Below are positions 33,627 through 45,450 of a DNA stretch of 64,000 nucleotides, piece by piece. The DNA is from Entoloma clypeatum (taxonomy: Eukaryota; Basidiomycota; Agaricomycetes; Agaricales; Entolomataceae): contig OY751487.1 in the NCBI GenBank assembly GCA_963565915.1, positions 1,798,001 to 1,862,000 on the forward strand, given 5' to 3'. Made by a program: the position numbers and the translations under genes. Position 1 is the first letter of the stretch; the number at the start of each line of letters is the position of its first letter. The notes under the pieces were generated by a model. It was not told where the DNA came from. It did not search any database and saw only the letters and a list, made by a program, of their open reading frames with translations.

Positions 33627-36600
33627 TCAAGTGGCGTTTGCGAGGATGGAGGCGAGATCTTTTTCACTGGCAGCAGGTAATTGCCTCGATCGGGCTTTCA
33701 AGCGCACTACAATACAGCACGTCAGTTTAGAGCCGAAATATCAATTTAAAGAGCTCACAATTGCGATCCAAGCTAAGCAAAACAACTTTGACGGCACGAG
33801 ATATGTCTTTTGTGCTAGTATGGTCGCATTTGAGCATCGCGGATCGATTGACCCAATGCTCCTCCTGCCAGATCGCTGCCTTCAAGATCAAATCGTCCAT
33901 GTTCCGTTCCCAATTCCCGTCCGCTGAGAAATCAACTTGCTCGGTGCGGATGCTAAGCGTATTCAGGAAATTGCCTTTTGACGTCTGGACTTTGAGCGAC
34001 AGCGTATGCGTGCGGATGTGGGACGAGATGTAGGCTATGGCACTTTGTGCTGCTTCGCTAAGTTGCAGAGAGGTGTTGGTAGAGAGGCCGTCGAGCTCCA
34101 TGATGACGGGGAGGGGAACAATGATGGTCCATCGCAGACTTTCGATCAGAGAGGAGATCATCGAGAGGGATGAAAGAAGGATGTTGGTGTCGATGACGAG
34201 GACAGTGTATCCAGGGGTGATTGATAGGGAGGGATGATCTTTGATGGGTTTTTTGACTCTCGCGCGACGACGAGGGGGTGAGGAGGTGACAGGAGGAGGA
34301 TGTCCAGAGGTTTGCAAAAGACTCTGCAGATACCTCCTGCGCGCCTGTGAAGGGTGTTGGTTACTATCACTCTCGCAACAGCTCTTGGTGGCAAAAATGA
34401 CATACCTTGAGAGCCTTCACCTCTTCTGTATCATTTTCATCATCTTCCTCATCCGAAAACGAATCATTCACGTCTTCCTCATCCACATCCATCGAATCAT
34501 CTGCCCACCGAGTCCCCGACCTTCTGCGTTCCTCCATTTCTCTCTCAAGGTGGTCCTCCTCCTGCCAACCCCTAACCTTCTCTGCAAGACTCCCTTCAAC
34601 CTTCCACTCCCTCGTCCCTTGCACCCAAGTAAACCCAGCAACGACAGACGCAATCCCCACCGCGCTCCTAACAATCCTCACCCATCTTTTCTTCATAACA
34701 TCCACTCCAGGCGGCGAGGAGGAACTCGCACGCCGACTTGCACTCCCATTCACAGTCACACCCCCATTCTCATCGTCATCGTCATCATTCTCAATCTGCC
34801 CATCCATCACCTCCTCCGTTAAATCCCTCTCCTCAAGCACCTCGATCTCTGCCCTCCGCTCCTCCCCGCTCTTCCAATACCCCCTCTCAAACACATTCCT
34901 TCCAACCCACTCCATACCCCTGATACACCAATCCTCCGGCAACGGCGGCGCACACCCGCTTGTCAGCGCCCACCGGGCCCCACCGCCAAGCTCCTTGTCC
35001 TTGTCCTTTTTCTCCGGTGTCGGGGCGGTCGCTGTTGCGAACAGTCCTTGACGTATCATCACCCCCCGTGGGATCTTGGCAAAGAATGCCGCGAGCTCCT
35101 CCCACGGGACGCTCCGCTCCAACACACGAAGCGTCGGCGGGTTCTTCAGCACCGTCGCGAGGAATGTCAGGAGCGCGACTAGGTAGGGATTCAAAGAGGC
35201 TGCGCCGAAGGCAGAGGTCGAGTTGCGGATCGGGTGGTTGAGGACATGAGAGAGCATCGCAAACGTGAGCTGCAGCGCGTACTTGAACGCGGGAGGATGC
35301 TCTGGAGGCAAGGATGGGGGGGCAGGAATAGGCACGGGTGTATCCCCTGCCTCTGACGGAGCAGGCGAAACCTGCTCGCTCGGAAATTGAGAGGACAGAA
35401 CAACTGGTGATGTCTTCTTGGGCTCGTCAACGTCCATCCGCTCATCATCTCCAGTCGCCGGCTTCGTGATCATAATCGTCGTCGCCAACGCGTCTTTCCC
35501 CCCAAGACGACCCAACACGCTTCCGGTCTTGCCGTACTCAAATACAGACGCGATGTTGACGATCGACATCATAAGCCACTCTCTCTCTTCTGGGTCCTCC
35601 ATCTCCAATCGCTCGACAAACCTGGCCAGCGTCGGGGCAAAGTCATCAAGCTGGATGTGGGTGAAAAGCATCCCGTGGAGCAGGACGAAGAGATCTTTGG
35701 TGGAGGCCGTGTCGGATTGAGCACGTCGTGTCTGAGCTGCGTGAGACCACATCGGAAGGACGGATTCGCGAGAGGTCGAAAATGGATGCAGGGCTGTCAT
35801 ACTAGAATAGATCCATCAACAACTTGACATGTTAAGACGAGAAAAGTGCAGAATACCTCTTAACGAAGTGGTAGATACCCTTCAAGTCCTCGCCTTCTAC
35901 CTCCCGACTCAGTAGACCCAAATGATGGTGCAGCTTGCCAGTTCCTGGCTGCTCCGCGAGGCCCGACCCATACCACTCCTTTGCAATCCTCCGCCACAGT
36001 TCAGGCTCAGACTCTACCTCCAGCAACCGCGCGGCGATGATGCCCACCGACGGCGAGGGGCTGTCGTCGATCCGGGCTGCGGGCTTGTCACTGATAGACC
36101 CCGTCGGCTTCTTCGGCTTGTCGGCATCCTTGTCGTCCGTAACAACCTCGTTGACGTCCTTCTGAGTGAGCTTCCTGCCCGAGGAGCTCGAGGACCCAGT
36201 GCCACCATTGACCATGGCAGAGACAGCCATCCTGTAGCGCGCGAGATCACCAAGGGCCTCGAGCCATCCACTTTTAAACCCTGATAGGGTGGGTTCTTCG
36301 AGGAGGCCAGTATAGAAGCCATACGCATAGTAGATAAAGTCTTGTAGGTGCTCAAAGGCGAGGAGGGACGAGAAAGAGGCACGGCGGAGGGATTCAAGAA
36401 CTTTGTGGAAAGCATAGGTCCATAAGCGGACAATGATATTGTATTTCGTAGGGATGTTGCGGAGGGAGGCTGGGACAGTGGGAGCGAGGGAAATTTGGAG
36501 GAGATTGTGGATGTAATCGGCGAGCCTGCAAAAGTATTCAAAGATATTTCTTCCAATTTGTTACTGGAAGAGTCCTACTTACTGTTTGTGATTCGCTATT

Positions 36601-37513
36601 TGAACCTTCCATTTTTCTCGCTCGAGATCTTCGTCGGCGACGGTTGGGCTCTCAGGCGGCTGTTTGCCTTTCACAGTGACTCTTGCGTCGCGTCGGCTAC
36701 CAGCGGCCGATCCAGCATCGTCGGCGTTGCGATCGTCAGTATCTTCCGTCTTGACTTTTGTTTCGAGATTAGTGATGGCGCGGTAGAGCTTTTTGAGCTG
36801 GAGAGCGAAAACGTTGGTTCCAGCATCCTCGCCACGGCTGCCACCTCCACCTGCGGGGCGATCGAACAGTGCGGACGAGGCGGACGACCCGTCGGTCGCG
36901 GATGAGAGTGTGAACGCAGATGAATACGACGACGTCGAGGAGGCGGAGAGGTAGTCGCCGGAAGACTTGGGGGTGGGTGTAGGACGAGGCGGACGAGCAA
37001 GAACGCTGAAACGCATGGGGTCGTCCTTGCGGTGATCAAAGAGCTGGCGGGGCTGGGATTCTCGGTCGCGTGCAGAAGGGGAGTGGACGGGCGGGGCACG
37101 GGGGAGATAAGAACTACTGGTGGCGTCGGAGAGGGGCTCAGGCTCTGCTGTGCGGCGGAGGGGGACGGGTTCTGCGTGTGGGTTGTAGAGCTTTGTAGAG
37201 GGCCTGGATTGGGGCTCGGGGGACGAGATCTTGAGGCGGCGGGAAAAGTCGTCGGGATCAGCGTCCGGGGAGTGCTTGGTGCGCCGTGGGGGGGCAGGGG
37301 GACGGGGGGAGCGGGGCGATGGAACGGTGTGGGGCTGTGGGTGCTCTGTGGGCTGTGGTGGACGTTCCCGAGCGCGGCTGGCACTGTGGGGTGAGTGTGA
37401 GTGGTGTAGGGTAGAATGGGTGGTGGTACTGACGCCGCTGTCCGACGCCTGAGAGCAGTGAGACGCTCATCTAGGTCTGTTGGTTGTGGTTCTTGTACTC
37501 TGCGGGGAGCCAT
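33627..37513 (-). CDS. SMG6: Est1/Smg6-like protein with C-terminal PIN endonuclease domain
   Basis: Telomerase-associated or nonsense-mediated-decay factor. The N-terminus (MAPRRVQEPQPTDLDERLTA) leads into about 170 residues rich in Pro and Ser. The Est1 14-3-3-like region follows: KYNIIVRLWTYAFHKVLESL, LLAFEHLQDFIYYAYGFYTG, SGWLEALGDLARYRMAVSAM, EWYGSGLAEQPGTGKLHHHL and GLLSREVEGEDLKGIYHFVK, then MTALHPFSTSRESVLPMWSH. A long acidic, serine-rich middle precedes the PIN domain: YTVLVIDTNILLSSLSM, IIVPLPVIMELDGLS, MDDLILKAAI, VVLLSLDRN-LRLKARSRQL. Asp residues corresponding to the three catalytic acids of human SMG6 (VIDTN, DDL, LDRN) are all present. The last intron (after LDRN) hides the true end ASILANAT. 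Confidence 0.9.
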
Positions 37514-37514
37514 C

Positions 37515-37550
37515 GTCGCGGTGGTGGTCGTGGTCGTGGTCGTCGTCGTG
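37515..37550. repeat. Trinucleotide/hexanucleotide microsatellite before SMG6 start codon
   Basis: Imperfect GTC/GTG-type repeat directly upstream of the SMG6 ATG, so within its 5' UTR or promoter. Confidence 0.7.
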
Positions 37551-37603
37551 TTCGACTCAATCTCAACTAGTCCGCAGCCAATTGATTCCCGCCGCAGCAG
37601 ACA

Positions 37604-40224
37604 TTAGGCCACGTGACTGATACTTTGCCAAATTCTATGCTCGACTGACCGGATCAGGTCCCCTGCTGTGTTCAGGCTCGTCATGAAATATGCAACGTTG
37701 CCCAATGTCCGGTAGTTGACACTGTATCCCCCTCCCGCCGCAGCACACACCACCCCGCCACCCACCATCTCCTTCAGGGGTGCAAACATTTTGTCCGCAG
37801 CGTGCGACACATACCCTCCTACGAACAATCAGTTTATCATTTCAACCCGGGTCAACACTTACCTCCAGCCTCGTCCTTCAGTCTCACTGTCAACACGCAC
37901 CCCAGGGTCATCACCTCCTGCACGGCTTCCATTCGCGACACCCTTTCCACGAACCCACGGTCCCACAAACTCCAAACGCCGCTGCCCTCCGCAGCCCAGG
38001 GTCCCCACGACTCCCGCGCGTCCTGCCATCCCTGGCTATCCTTGAGCCGGTCCATAGTCCGCAGCGTTTCCACGGCCACTTCGCACCCAATCGGGTGTGC
38101 CGAGTATGAGTGCCCATGCAGCAGCGCCGTCTCCTTTCCCTCCCCAAGGAACGCACCGAATATCCCCTCTGATGCAAGGGTGACGGCCAGCGGCACGAGT
38201 CCCCCTGTCAATGTCTTGGCATTGACCGCAATATCCGGGAACGCGCCGATCACCTCACTCGTGCTTTCCATCCCAAGTCGATACAACCCAGCAAACACTT
38301 CATCAAACACCACAGGCAATCCTGACCAGTCACGCGACGGCGACTTCTCCCCAACCGCAGCAGCGGGAGCCAGTCCCAGCCCTGCATCCCCACTTCGGAC
38401 CACGTCGATCAACACGCGCTGGAACAATGGGTCCACGAAAATCATCCCCCCTGCACCCATCACAAGTGGCTCGAGCACCAACGCCGCGAGTCTCACATGG
38501 TTGTCTCCCTCTTTCCTCCTCCGCTCCAGATTCTCTAATGTCCGCGTAATATACGCCCTGTACTCCCTCCCAAGCTCTGTCGCCAGCCTCGCCTCTACAT
38601 CATACGCCCAACCAAACGACTCGCCTCTCACCCTCGTCTCGATTCCAAATGACTTTGGAACCGAAATCACCACCTCCCCATTCTGCATCCCTACCGTCGG
38701 AGGCTCGAACCAGAACCCTTTCGCATCATGCCATTCACACGTGTACACCCCCGACTCCTCACATGCATCCATCGCCCCGATCGTGTCTCCATGATAGCTC
38801 CCCTTCAACCCCAAAATGCCAAGCACCTCTTTCTTTCCTCCTCTCGACCCGCTTCGCACGCTAAACGCACGCAGTGCCATCTTCAGCGCGACCTCCATAC
38901 CCGTCGACCCGTTATCAGAGATGAACGCGCGCGAGGCCCAGCCTTTCCCTGGTCCATCTTTCACCAAGCGCTCGGCGAGCTTAAGCGCAGGCAGATGGGT
39001 CGCTTGGGGAAACATGACATGGCCGTATCGGCCCGCCGCGCGCGCAGCTGCCAGGGTGAGCGGAGTGAATGCATGTCCAAACGTCTGCGTCCACCACGAG
39101 GCTGACGAGTCGAACTGGGGTGTCAGAAGGGAGGTCGTGGTGGTCTCTGGAGTGCCTTTCTTATAGGCACTAAAGAAATCCGAGGTCGCGCTGTCGATGA
39201 CGTTCACGTCCTCCTCCCGTTTGACCAAACCATGTTGGACAAATGGCCACCAGATGGTATCGAGTGTCCGGCGCGGCATAGACGCGAGCTCATCGAGCCG
39301 ACTGGTATGGCAGGCATCGAGGTGTTCTATGATGTGGTGTATCGCACGCCCCCTTTCCTCTGGGACAATACTTTCATAGTATTTACGTGTTGAAGCCACA
39401 TTTTCGGCATCGTTGGACAATACCGGAGGTGGAGGATCCACAGCACCAACATACACACCTTTCTCTGCAAAATAATCTTTCAGGTACTCTGCGTTCTGGT
39501 AATAGTCATCATGAAAGAGCAGTACGGCATCGACAATGTATCCGCGGAGCAGAAGGGCTTCGTATGCAGCTATGGTGGTCGAGATTCCTCCCAGTTTGGA
39601 GTCGCCAATGAGGATCGTGGGGAGGAAGAGGGGGCGGTAGGCTTCGGCTTGGGATGTCCCTGAGAGAGTGGGACTATGGACACCTGGACGAGATGAAGCA
39701 GCTTTACGGAAGGTCGTTTGAACTGTAACTTGCCTCCTGCGGTTTCAACATACATGTGTGCGGGGTCTTTGGATGCTTTCCTGCGGATGTAGCTAGCTAT
39801 CGTATTCGCGAGGGTCTCATCCGACGGAACCTGAGAGTCATCAGAATATTCGGCTAAACACGAAGATAAGGGGTTCCTACGTTCGATGCGCCCTGCATTT
39901 TGACGGCCAAATGGGGGCTCACAGGATGATCATACCGAAACAGACACTCGGTCTGCACGCGCCGGCACGAGGCTGCGGCGTTGGGCGTGGCGTACCGGAG
40001 GACATGTCTGATTCTCAGGTCAGTGACTGCTTGGCAAATAGGTAGGATGGCAAGCACTTGTCGTCTGCATCGTGGGGGGCGCCAGTGCTGACTGGTTTGA
40101 GATAGAATACATTTTGCCTCTGCGCAGAGGCGCGAACGAGGGCGGTGGTGAGGATGGTCTTGCCGACATCCGTGTTTGCGCCAAAGATCTGGTGAATGCG
40201 AAGATTTTTGAAAAGCAAGGACAT
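37604..40224 (-). CDS. Bifunctional dethiobiotin synthetase / DAPA aminotransferase (BioD-BioA fusion)
   Basis: Carries out two consecutive steps of biotin synthesis: amination of 7-keto-8-aminopelargonate to DAPA, then ring closure to dethiobiotin. The N-terminal third is BioD, starting MSLLFKNLRIHQIFGANTDV with the P-loop GANTDVGKT, VFYLKPVSTGA, the substrate site ETAGGVHSPTLSGTSQAEAY and PTILIGDSKLGGISTTIAAY. The C-terminal two thirds are BioA, a class III aminotransferase: DTIWWPFVQHGLVKREEDVN, AAGRYGHVMFPQATHLPAL, ISDNGSTGMEVALKMALRAF, GLKGSYHGDTIGAMDACEES, the PLP lysine in AVNAKTLTGGLVPLAVTLAS, and LLHGHSYSAHPIGCEVAVET. The last exon (GYVSHAADKM...ISHVA) follows a short intron. This eukaryotic fusion is known from plants and fungi, where it usually acts in mitochondria. 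Confidence 0.94.
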
Positions 40225-40295
40225 GAGCGACCACGTGACTGGACGCGTTCAACTTAAAATAACGTGTTCACATCGTGCACAGACAGTGAGCCACG
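40225..40295. promoter_or_regulatory. Bidirectional promoter BIO gene/CDC20 with E-box and MCB-like site
   Basis: The 71 bp between the two start codons contain a palindromic E-box CACGTG at 40232-40237 and an ACGCGT element at 40243-40248. ACGCGT is the core of the MCB element bound by MBF in yeasts, and fits a cell-cycle gene such as CDC20. Function is inferred from the motif only. Confidence 0.45.
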
Positions 40296-42093
40296 ATGTT
40301 CGACCAACCAAAGACCCCCTCCCGCCGCTACCGCGCACGTTCAGAAGCAAAGACGCCCCTCACCCCGTCGCTCATCTCGGGGTTGAACAACATCTCCCTC
40401 GCCTCTACCAACCCCTTCGTCGTCTCCCGCCCATCGTCCCCCATCAAGCGCACCACATCCAGCGGCATCCCCATCTCCGATTCCTTTAAACAGCAGGCCA
40501 GCGCGGGTGTCATACGCAAGGGTGGCGTTGAGAGCAGACTCGACGTCGTTACCCGGGATTACGTCCCGCCTCCGAAACCAGAAGTCAAGCGATCACGATC
40601 TACTCCAGCTGCAGTGAGCCGCTCCCCGAATCGAATGATTCATCGACCCCCCTCTAACATCCTCCCCCGCAGAATCGTGTAGGCGTCGACCACCGTGACC
40701 GCTTCATCACCAGTCGCGAATCCGAATCCGATGTCGCCGCCACCCTTGAGAAAATGCACCTCAACCCGCACTCCGCCTCGCCCGGGCACACCGCCCGCCT
40801 CGCAGCCGCGACCGGCGTCCCGCTCAACCGCCGGATTCTCGGCTACCACGAGCCGCCCCCCGCCGCGTCTTCCTCCTCCGACAGCGCCCTCGCGCAGCAC
40901 CGCGAGTACGCCCGCCCGCTCTACGCCTCCCGCCCGGGGGCGCTCCCCTCCTCCACCGGCGCGACCACCAACAAGTCGCGCAAGATCCCGACGCAGCCCG
41001 AGCGCGTGCTTGACGCCCCCGGCATGGTCGATGACTTCTATCTCAACCTCATCTCGTGGTCCTGTCTCAACGCCGTAGCTGTCGCGCTCGAGGCGTCGAC
41101 CTATATCTGGAAGGCCGACTCGGGCAGCGTCGTCCACCTCGGCGATGCCCCTGAGGGCACATACGTCTCCAGCGTAGACTTTTCGAACGACGGGATGTTC
41201 CTCGGAGTCGGCATAGGCACCGGGGATGTCGAGCTATGGGACGTCGAGAGCGGACAGAAGCTGAGGACGATGTCGGGCCACCAGGGCCAGGTCGCGACCC
41301 TGTCGTGGCACCAGCATATATTGACGTCTGGCTGCGGCGACGGGAGCATTTGGCACCATGACGTGCGTATACCACGGCACAAGGTCATGGAGCTCCTGGG
41401 CCACACTGGCGAGGTCTGTGGCTTGAAGTGGAGGTCGGACGGAGAGCTCTTGGCGAGTGGAAGCAATGACAATGTTGTCAACATCTGGGATGGCAGGTTG
41501 GGTGATGTGGGTGAAGGCGCAAGAGGAAGTGCCAAGTGGACGAAACGGAATCACTCTGCGGCTGTCAAGGTGGGTCTATCCAAACTTTTCCAGAAACAAG
41601 TCCAAAAAAAAAAAAAAAAATTCAACCGATGTCGTTTTAGGCTGTTGCTTGGTGTCCCTGGCAGCCTTCGCTACTGGCCACAGGTGGGGGCACCAACGAC
41701 TCCACGATAAACGTCTGGAACAGCACCACCGGCGCGCGCCTGCACTCACTCAAGACACCCTCCCAGATCACCTCGCTCATCTTTTCCCCTTCCAGGAAAG
41801 AGATCCTCTCCACTCACGGATATCCGACCAATTCTATCATGGTCCATGCATACCCCAGCATGGAGCGCGTTGCTGAAATACGAGACGCGCATGACTCGCG
41901 CGTGCTCTTCAGCTGTGTCGGGCCTGCAGGGGATGTTGTATGTACGGGTGCGGGCGATGAGAACCTCAAGTTTTGGAGAATCTGGGAGGTAGGTGGAGAT
42001 GAGAAGGCCAAGAAGAAGAAGGTAGCGGGTAGTGAGGATATCGGTGGAGGGAGAATCAACTCGACGAGGGAGGGTATTTTGAGCATTCGTTAA
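40296..42093 (+). CDS. CDC20: APC/C activator Cdc20 (WD40 protein)
   Basis: Substrate-recruiting activator of the anaphase-promoting complex. The ATG at 40296 gives MFDQPKTPSRRYRARSEAKT, then a basic disordered N-terminus. The C-box after the first intron reads HRDRFITSRES, with Thr where the family has Pro. Next: RILGYHEPPP, RKIPTQPERVLDAPGMVDDF, YLNLISWSCLNAVAVALEAS. Seven WD40 blades follow, such as SSVDFSNDGMFLGVGIGTGD, LRTMSGHQGQVATLSWHQHI, LLGHTGEVCGLKWRSDGELL, VKALAWCPWQPSLLATGGGT and VVCTGAGDENLKFWRIWE. The C-terminus ends in the Ile-Arg (IR) tail that docks on APC3. An intron near 41570-41640 contains a run of 17 A (41604-41620). No sign of it being Cdh1 was seen (the PERVLDAP form is Cdc20-like). 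Confidence 0.93.
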
Positions 42094-42234
42094 GGGTCTG
42101 TGGACTTGAGATTTTCCATACATCTTGTTATCGTTCTTGTTCTGTATCTCATCATGCAACAATCATTTTATACAGTTTACAAAGATACAAGGTCGTACAA
42201 ATACAACTTGGAAGGAGAGTTGCCAAGTTTTTTT

Positions 42235-43449
42235 TCACCAGGAATGATGGCCTCCGCTCACAAGAATGCTGACGATGGGAGGAAAAATTCAAGGTTCAGG
42301 GATTGCTGGAGAAAAGCTTGAAACTTACTCGCTTCCAGTACAGAAACTCGAGGCGTCACTTGCCAACCAAGCAACAACCCCGCGGAGCTCGTCGGGTCTG
42401 CCAATCCTGCCCATCGGGTTCAGGTTAGACCATTTGTCCAGAAGGTGAGGTTGTTTATCAAGGTACGCCGCTGTCATCCTTGAAAGGGCTGAAGTTAGTT
42501 GATATGATAATCACTGGGAAAATGGCCCCACTGAGTATAGATATGTCCAGGCGAAAGTGTATTCACTCTGATGTTCTTCTTACCTAGTTCACATGCCATG
42601 CTTCTAGCCATTTGGAGCACAGCCGACTTGCTGCTGTTGTAAGATACCCATGCATGATCCTACATGCAAGGCTTGAGAAAATATCATGGGACAGGTGAGG
42701 AGCATACTCTGTTGGTGATACTCCCAGACATGGACGCGATCAAAATAATGCTTCCCGCGTTTCCGAAGCGCAGCATTTGCCTCCCCGCCGCCTGGGCGGT
42801 GTACAGAACACCATTCGCGTTCACGTCCATTACCTTGCAAAAATATTTGATCAGCACTGCGAGAAAGTGACTATTGAAGGCACAGTACCTCCTTAAACTG
42901 CTCAGCAGGATACTCCAAGCAATCCGTATGCGCCTTTAGAATCCCCGCAGCAGCAACGCACACATCCATCCTCCCCTCTCTATCCCCGATCTCTTCTGCC
43001 CTCTTCCACATCTCTGCCTGGTCCCTGACGTCTGCGCTGACATACTCTAGCCTTGACTTCCCGTCTGCCATTCTGCGCACGTACTCGCGCGTCTTCTTCC
43101 ACTCCTCCGATGGCTCCGAGGGGAGATCGAAGCAGTACACCGCGCGCGCACCAAGCTCGCACAGGACGAGCGCCATCTCGAGGCCGAGCCCGCGGTTGCC
43201 GCCCGAGACGATGCCGACGCGGTCGTGCAGTGCAAATTCATCGAAGATCTTGGGGCGTGGGGTGGTCGCGGTCGTGCTGGGGTCAAGGGCGGCAGCAACG
43301 CCGATCGGGGTGAGGGGGGAGACGGACTGGACGCGGGGAGCAGCAGGTTTGTCTGGTGGGTTGAGGCGGCGGCGGCTGGTGGAGAATGGACGAATCAAGA
43401 TGAAAGACTGGCGAGAGGCCAATGTAATCGAGCGTAGAATCGTTATCAT
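42235..43449 (-). CDS. Short-chain dehydrogenase/reductase, tandem copy A
   Basis: Classical SDR oxidoreductase. The N-terminus MITILRSITLASRQSFILIR is basic and hydroxylated, possibly a mitochondrial presequence. The core is PKIFDEFALHDRVGIVSGGN with the nucleotide motif SGGNRGLG, MALVLCELGARAVYCFDLPS, SADVRDQAEMWKRAEEIGDR and DVCVAAAGILKA. The catalytic site YNSSK lies near 42625, followed by MARSMACELGKKNIRVNTLS and PGHIYT. The C-terminus is LNPMGRIGRPDELRGVVAWL, ASDASSFCTGS, and after a last intron DILVSGGHHSW. The substrate is unknown; closest-looking groups are fungal polyol/sorbose reductases. It is the paralogue of the next gene, in the same orientation. Confidence 0.88.
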
Positions 43450-43490
43450 CGTGCAGGAGAGGACTATGATACAGCAGGCTACCCTGCATT

Positions 43491-44785
43491 TTATGTAAAA
43501 AGATAAGCTCTATTGCACGCAGGTCGTCGACAACAACGTGTAGATAGGTGTTCACCGTCAACGACGATACTGAGGTTCATCAGCAAGGAATCAGGATTGT
43601 CAGGCGATGGCGACACCCACTTGCTTCCAGTACAGAAACTCGACGCATCACTTGCCAGCCAGACCATGACACCCCTCAATTCATCCGTCCTTCCAAGCCG
43701 CCCCATCGGATTCAAATTGGACCATCTTTCCAACGCGCCGGGATTCATCTTCATATACGCCTCCGATAAACTATTCAAGCGACGCCGTTCCTCTTCAAAT
43801 AACATTAATACAAGAAAACCACTCACGACGTATGGATATAACCAGGGGACACCGTATTGACTCGTATCTTCTTGCCCCCGAGTTCGCAAGCCATGCTCCT
43901 CGCCATCTGGTGCATAGCGGCTTTGCTGGCATTATACGCTATAACCGACTCGTCCTGTGAACCCAAGACAAGGGATGAGCTCTAGTCGAATGCCCCAAAA
44001 GGCCCCCTTGATTCACCCGGTTGCCTACGCTCCCACAAATGGACGAGACGAGGATAATGCTCCCTGGATTTCCGAACCGCACCATCTGTTGTCCTGCAGC
44101 TTGCGCCGTGAATAACGCACCACTAGCGTTGACCTCCAAAGTCTGAACATCAGAACTAATCAATGATCCGTCACTATCTCGACAACCTCATACGCACCTC
44201 TTGGAGTTCCTTCGCAGGATATGTCAAGCAACTCTTGGGGGCATTCGCGATCCCTGCACAGGCCACACACACGTCCATCCTCCCCTCCTTATCACCTATC
44301 TCTCTCACCTTCTTCCACATCCCTTCCTGGTCCCGTACATCCGCGCATATATACTTCAAAGACGAGCCATTCGCTGTCTTCTCTACGTAGTCTCTCGTGG
44401 CCTGCCAAGCGTCCGACGGGTCCGAGACAACATCAAAACAGTACACCGACCTTGCACCAGCCTCGCACAACGCAAGTGCTGTCTCGAGACCCAAACCACG
44501 GTTGCCGCCTGTGACGATTGCGACTCTACCTCGAAGAGAGAACTCCTCGAATATCTTGGGCTTCCGGGAAAACGATGGTTGAACAGCCGGCTCGAGCGCT
44601 GCGGCACTTATGCCGATGGGCGCCAACGGTGACGCCGACTGAACTTGTATGTGGGGTTTATGATCTTCGACAACATTCGTCATGTGGACGGCGGAACTGC
44701 ACGAGGATGGCGCAAGAAGGGCATTGTACAACCTCAGAGAACACACCCGGGGGCGGAACAGGCGTGTAGATATGCTCTGAATCAT
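43491..44785 (-). CDS. Short-chain dehydrogenase/reductase, tandem copy B
   Basis: Paralogue of copy A with the same domain order: N-terminus MIQSISTRLFRPRVCSLRLY, PKIFEEFSLRGRVAIVTGGN with TGGNRGLG, ALALCEAGARSVYCFDVVSD, YICADVRDQEGMWKKVREIG, DVCVACAGIANAPKSCLTYP, LEVNASGALFTAQAAGQQMV, the catalytic YNASK near 43925, MARSMACELGGKKIR, and LNPMGRLGRTDELRGVMVWL with ASDASSFCTGS. After the final intron it ends IVVDGEHLSTRCCRRPACNR plus a short tail, longer and more cysteine-rich than copy A. Only 41 bp separate its stop codon from the start codon of copy A, so copy A's promoter must lie within or just after copy B. Confidence 0.88.
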
Positions 44786-45450
44786 ACTTGGGGATAACAG
44801 GCTGTGAGTAGGGATTGCCTTCGACCTTTATCAAGTCCATCGAACACTGGACGTGCAAGTCGGATCATGCAAATGGAGGTTCCTGAACGCGTTATGTATG
44901 TACATACTTATCGAGTTCAATGGCGATGGCCGATACTAATCTTGGACTCTTCATTGCTATATCAGCTATGCTCGTTTCGTGATCCGCAGAATGCAGCTAT
45001 CCAATATACGGACCGTCAGCTGATTACAAGTGTCTGTAACCTTCGGAAAGTATACTCTCGTGGCTGCATCGCACGACAGCATTGCTACGTTTTAGACCTC
45101 GTTGGGTTGTTGTGCGCGAGGTTTTTTGCCGGAACCCAGCTATGGCCTCTGTGATCGTCCCAACATTCCTACAAACCTTCAGATATGTGGCGGAGCTTGG
45201 GTTCAGCGGTGGGACTACACACGACCCAATGGACGACTCCGAGGCTTTTTAGAACGTGTTTTTGAAACAGCTACAAAATTTACTAAGAGTACATCAAGTC
45301 CTTTTGTTAACCGTTCTTCGTAGTTCAGCTGTTGCTCTACAAATCGACTGCACTTTACCTCCTACGTTCTCACCACCAACCACTCCAACCCATCTATCTA
45401 CTAACCGGCTGTTAGGCGCCAGATGCAGATGCCGGGCTCGTGAAGACCTG
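44786..45450. other. Region left of the assembly gap, no gene recognised
   Basis: About 665 bp between SDR copy B and the run of N. It should contain the SDR promoter. No exon of the NYN gene on the other side of the gap could be recognised here, and no other gene or repeat was seen. Confidence 0.45.

Noticed and set aside
34407..35051. 214-codon plus-strand open frame of Ser/Pro repeats
   Set aside because: It is antisense to the acidic, serine-rich middle of the SMG6-like gene; the apparent composition follows from GAG/GAA codons read backwards.
37802..38794. 330-codon plus-strand open frame
   Set aside because: It lies opposite the BioD-BioA coding sequence, is rich in Ser/Pro/Thr and has no domain; it is an antisense shadow of a GC-rich gene.
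41604..41620. Run of 17 A as a possible assembly error in CDC20
   Set aside because: It lies inside an intron, so a length error would not alter the protein; no further significance seen.
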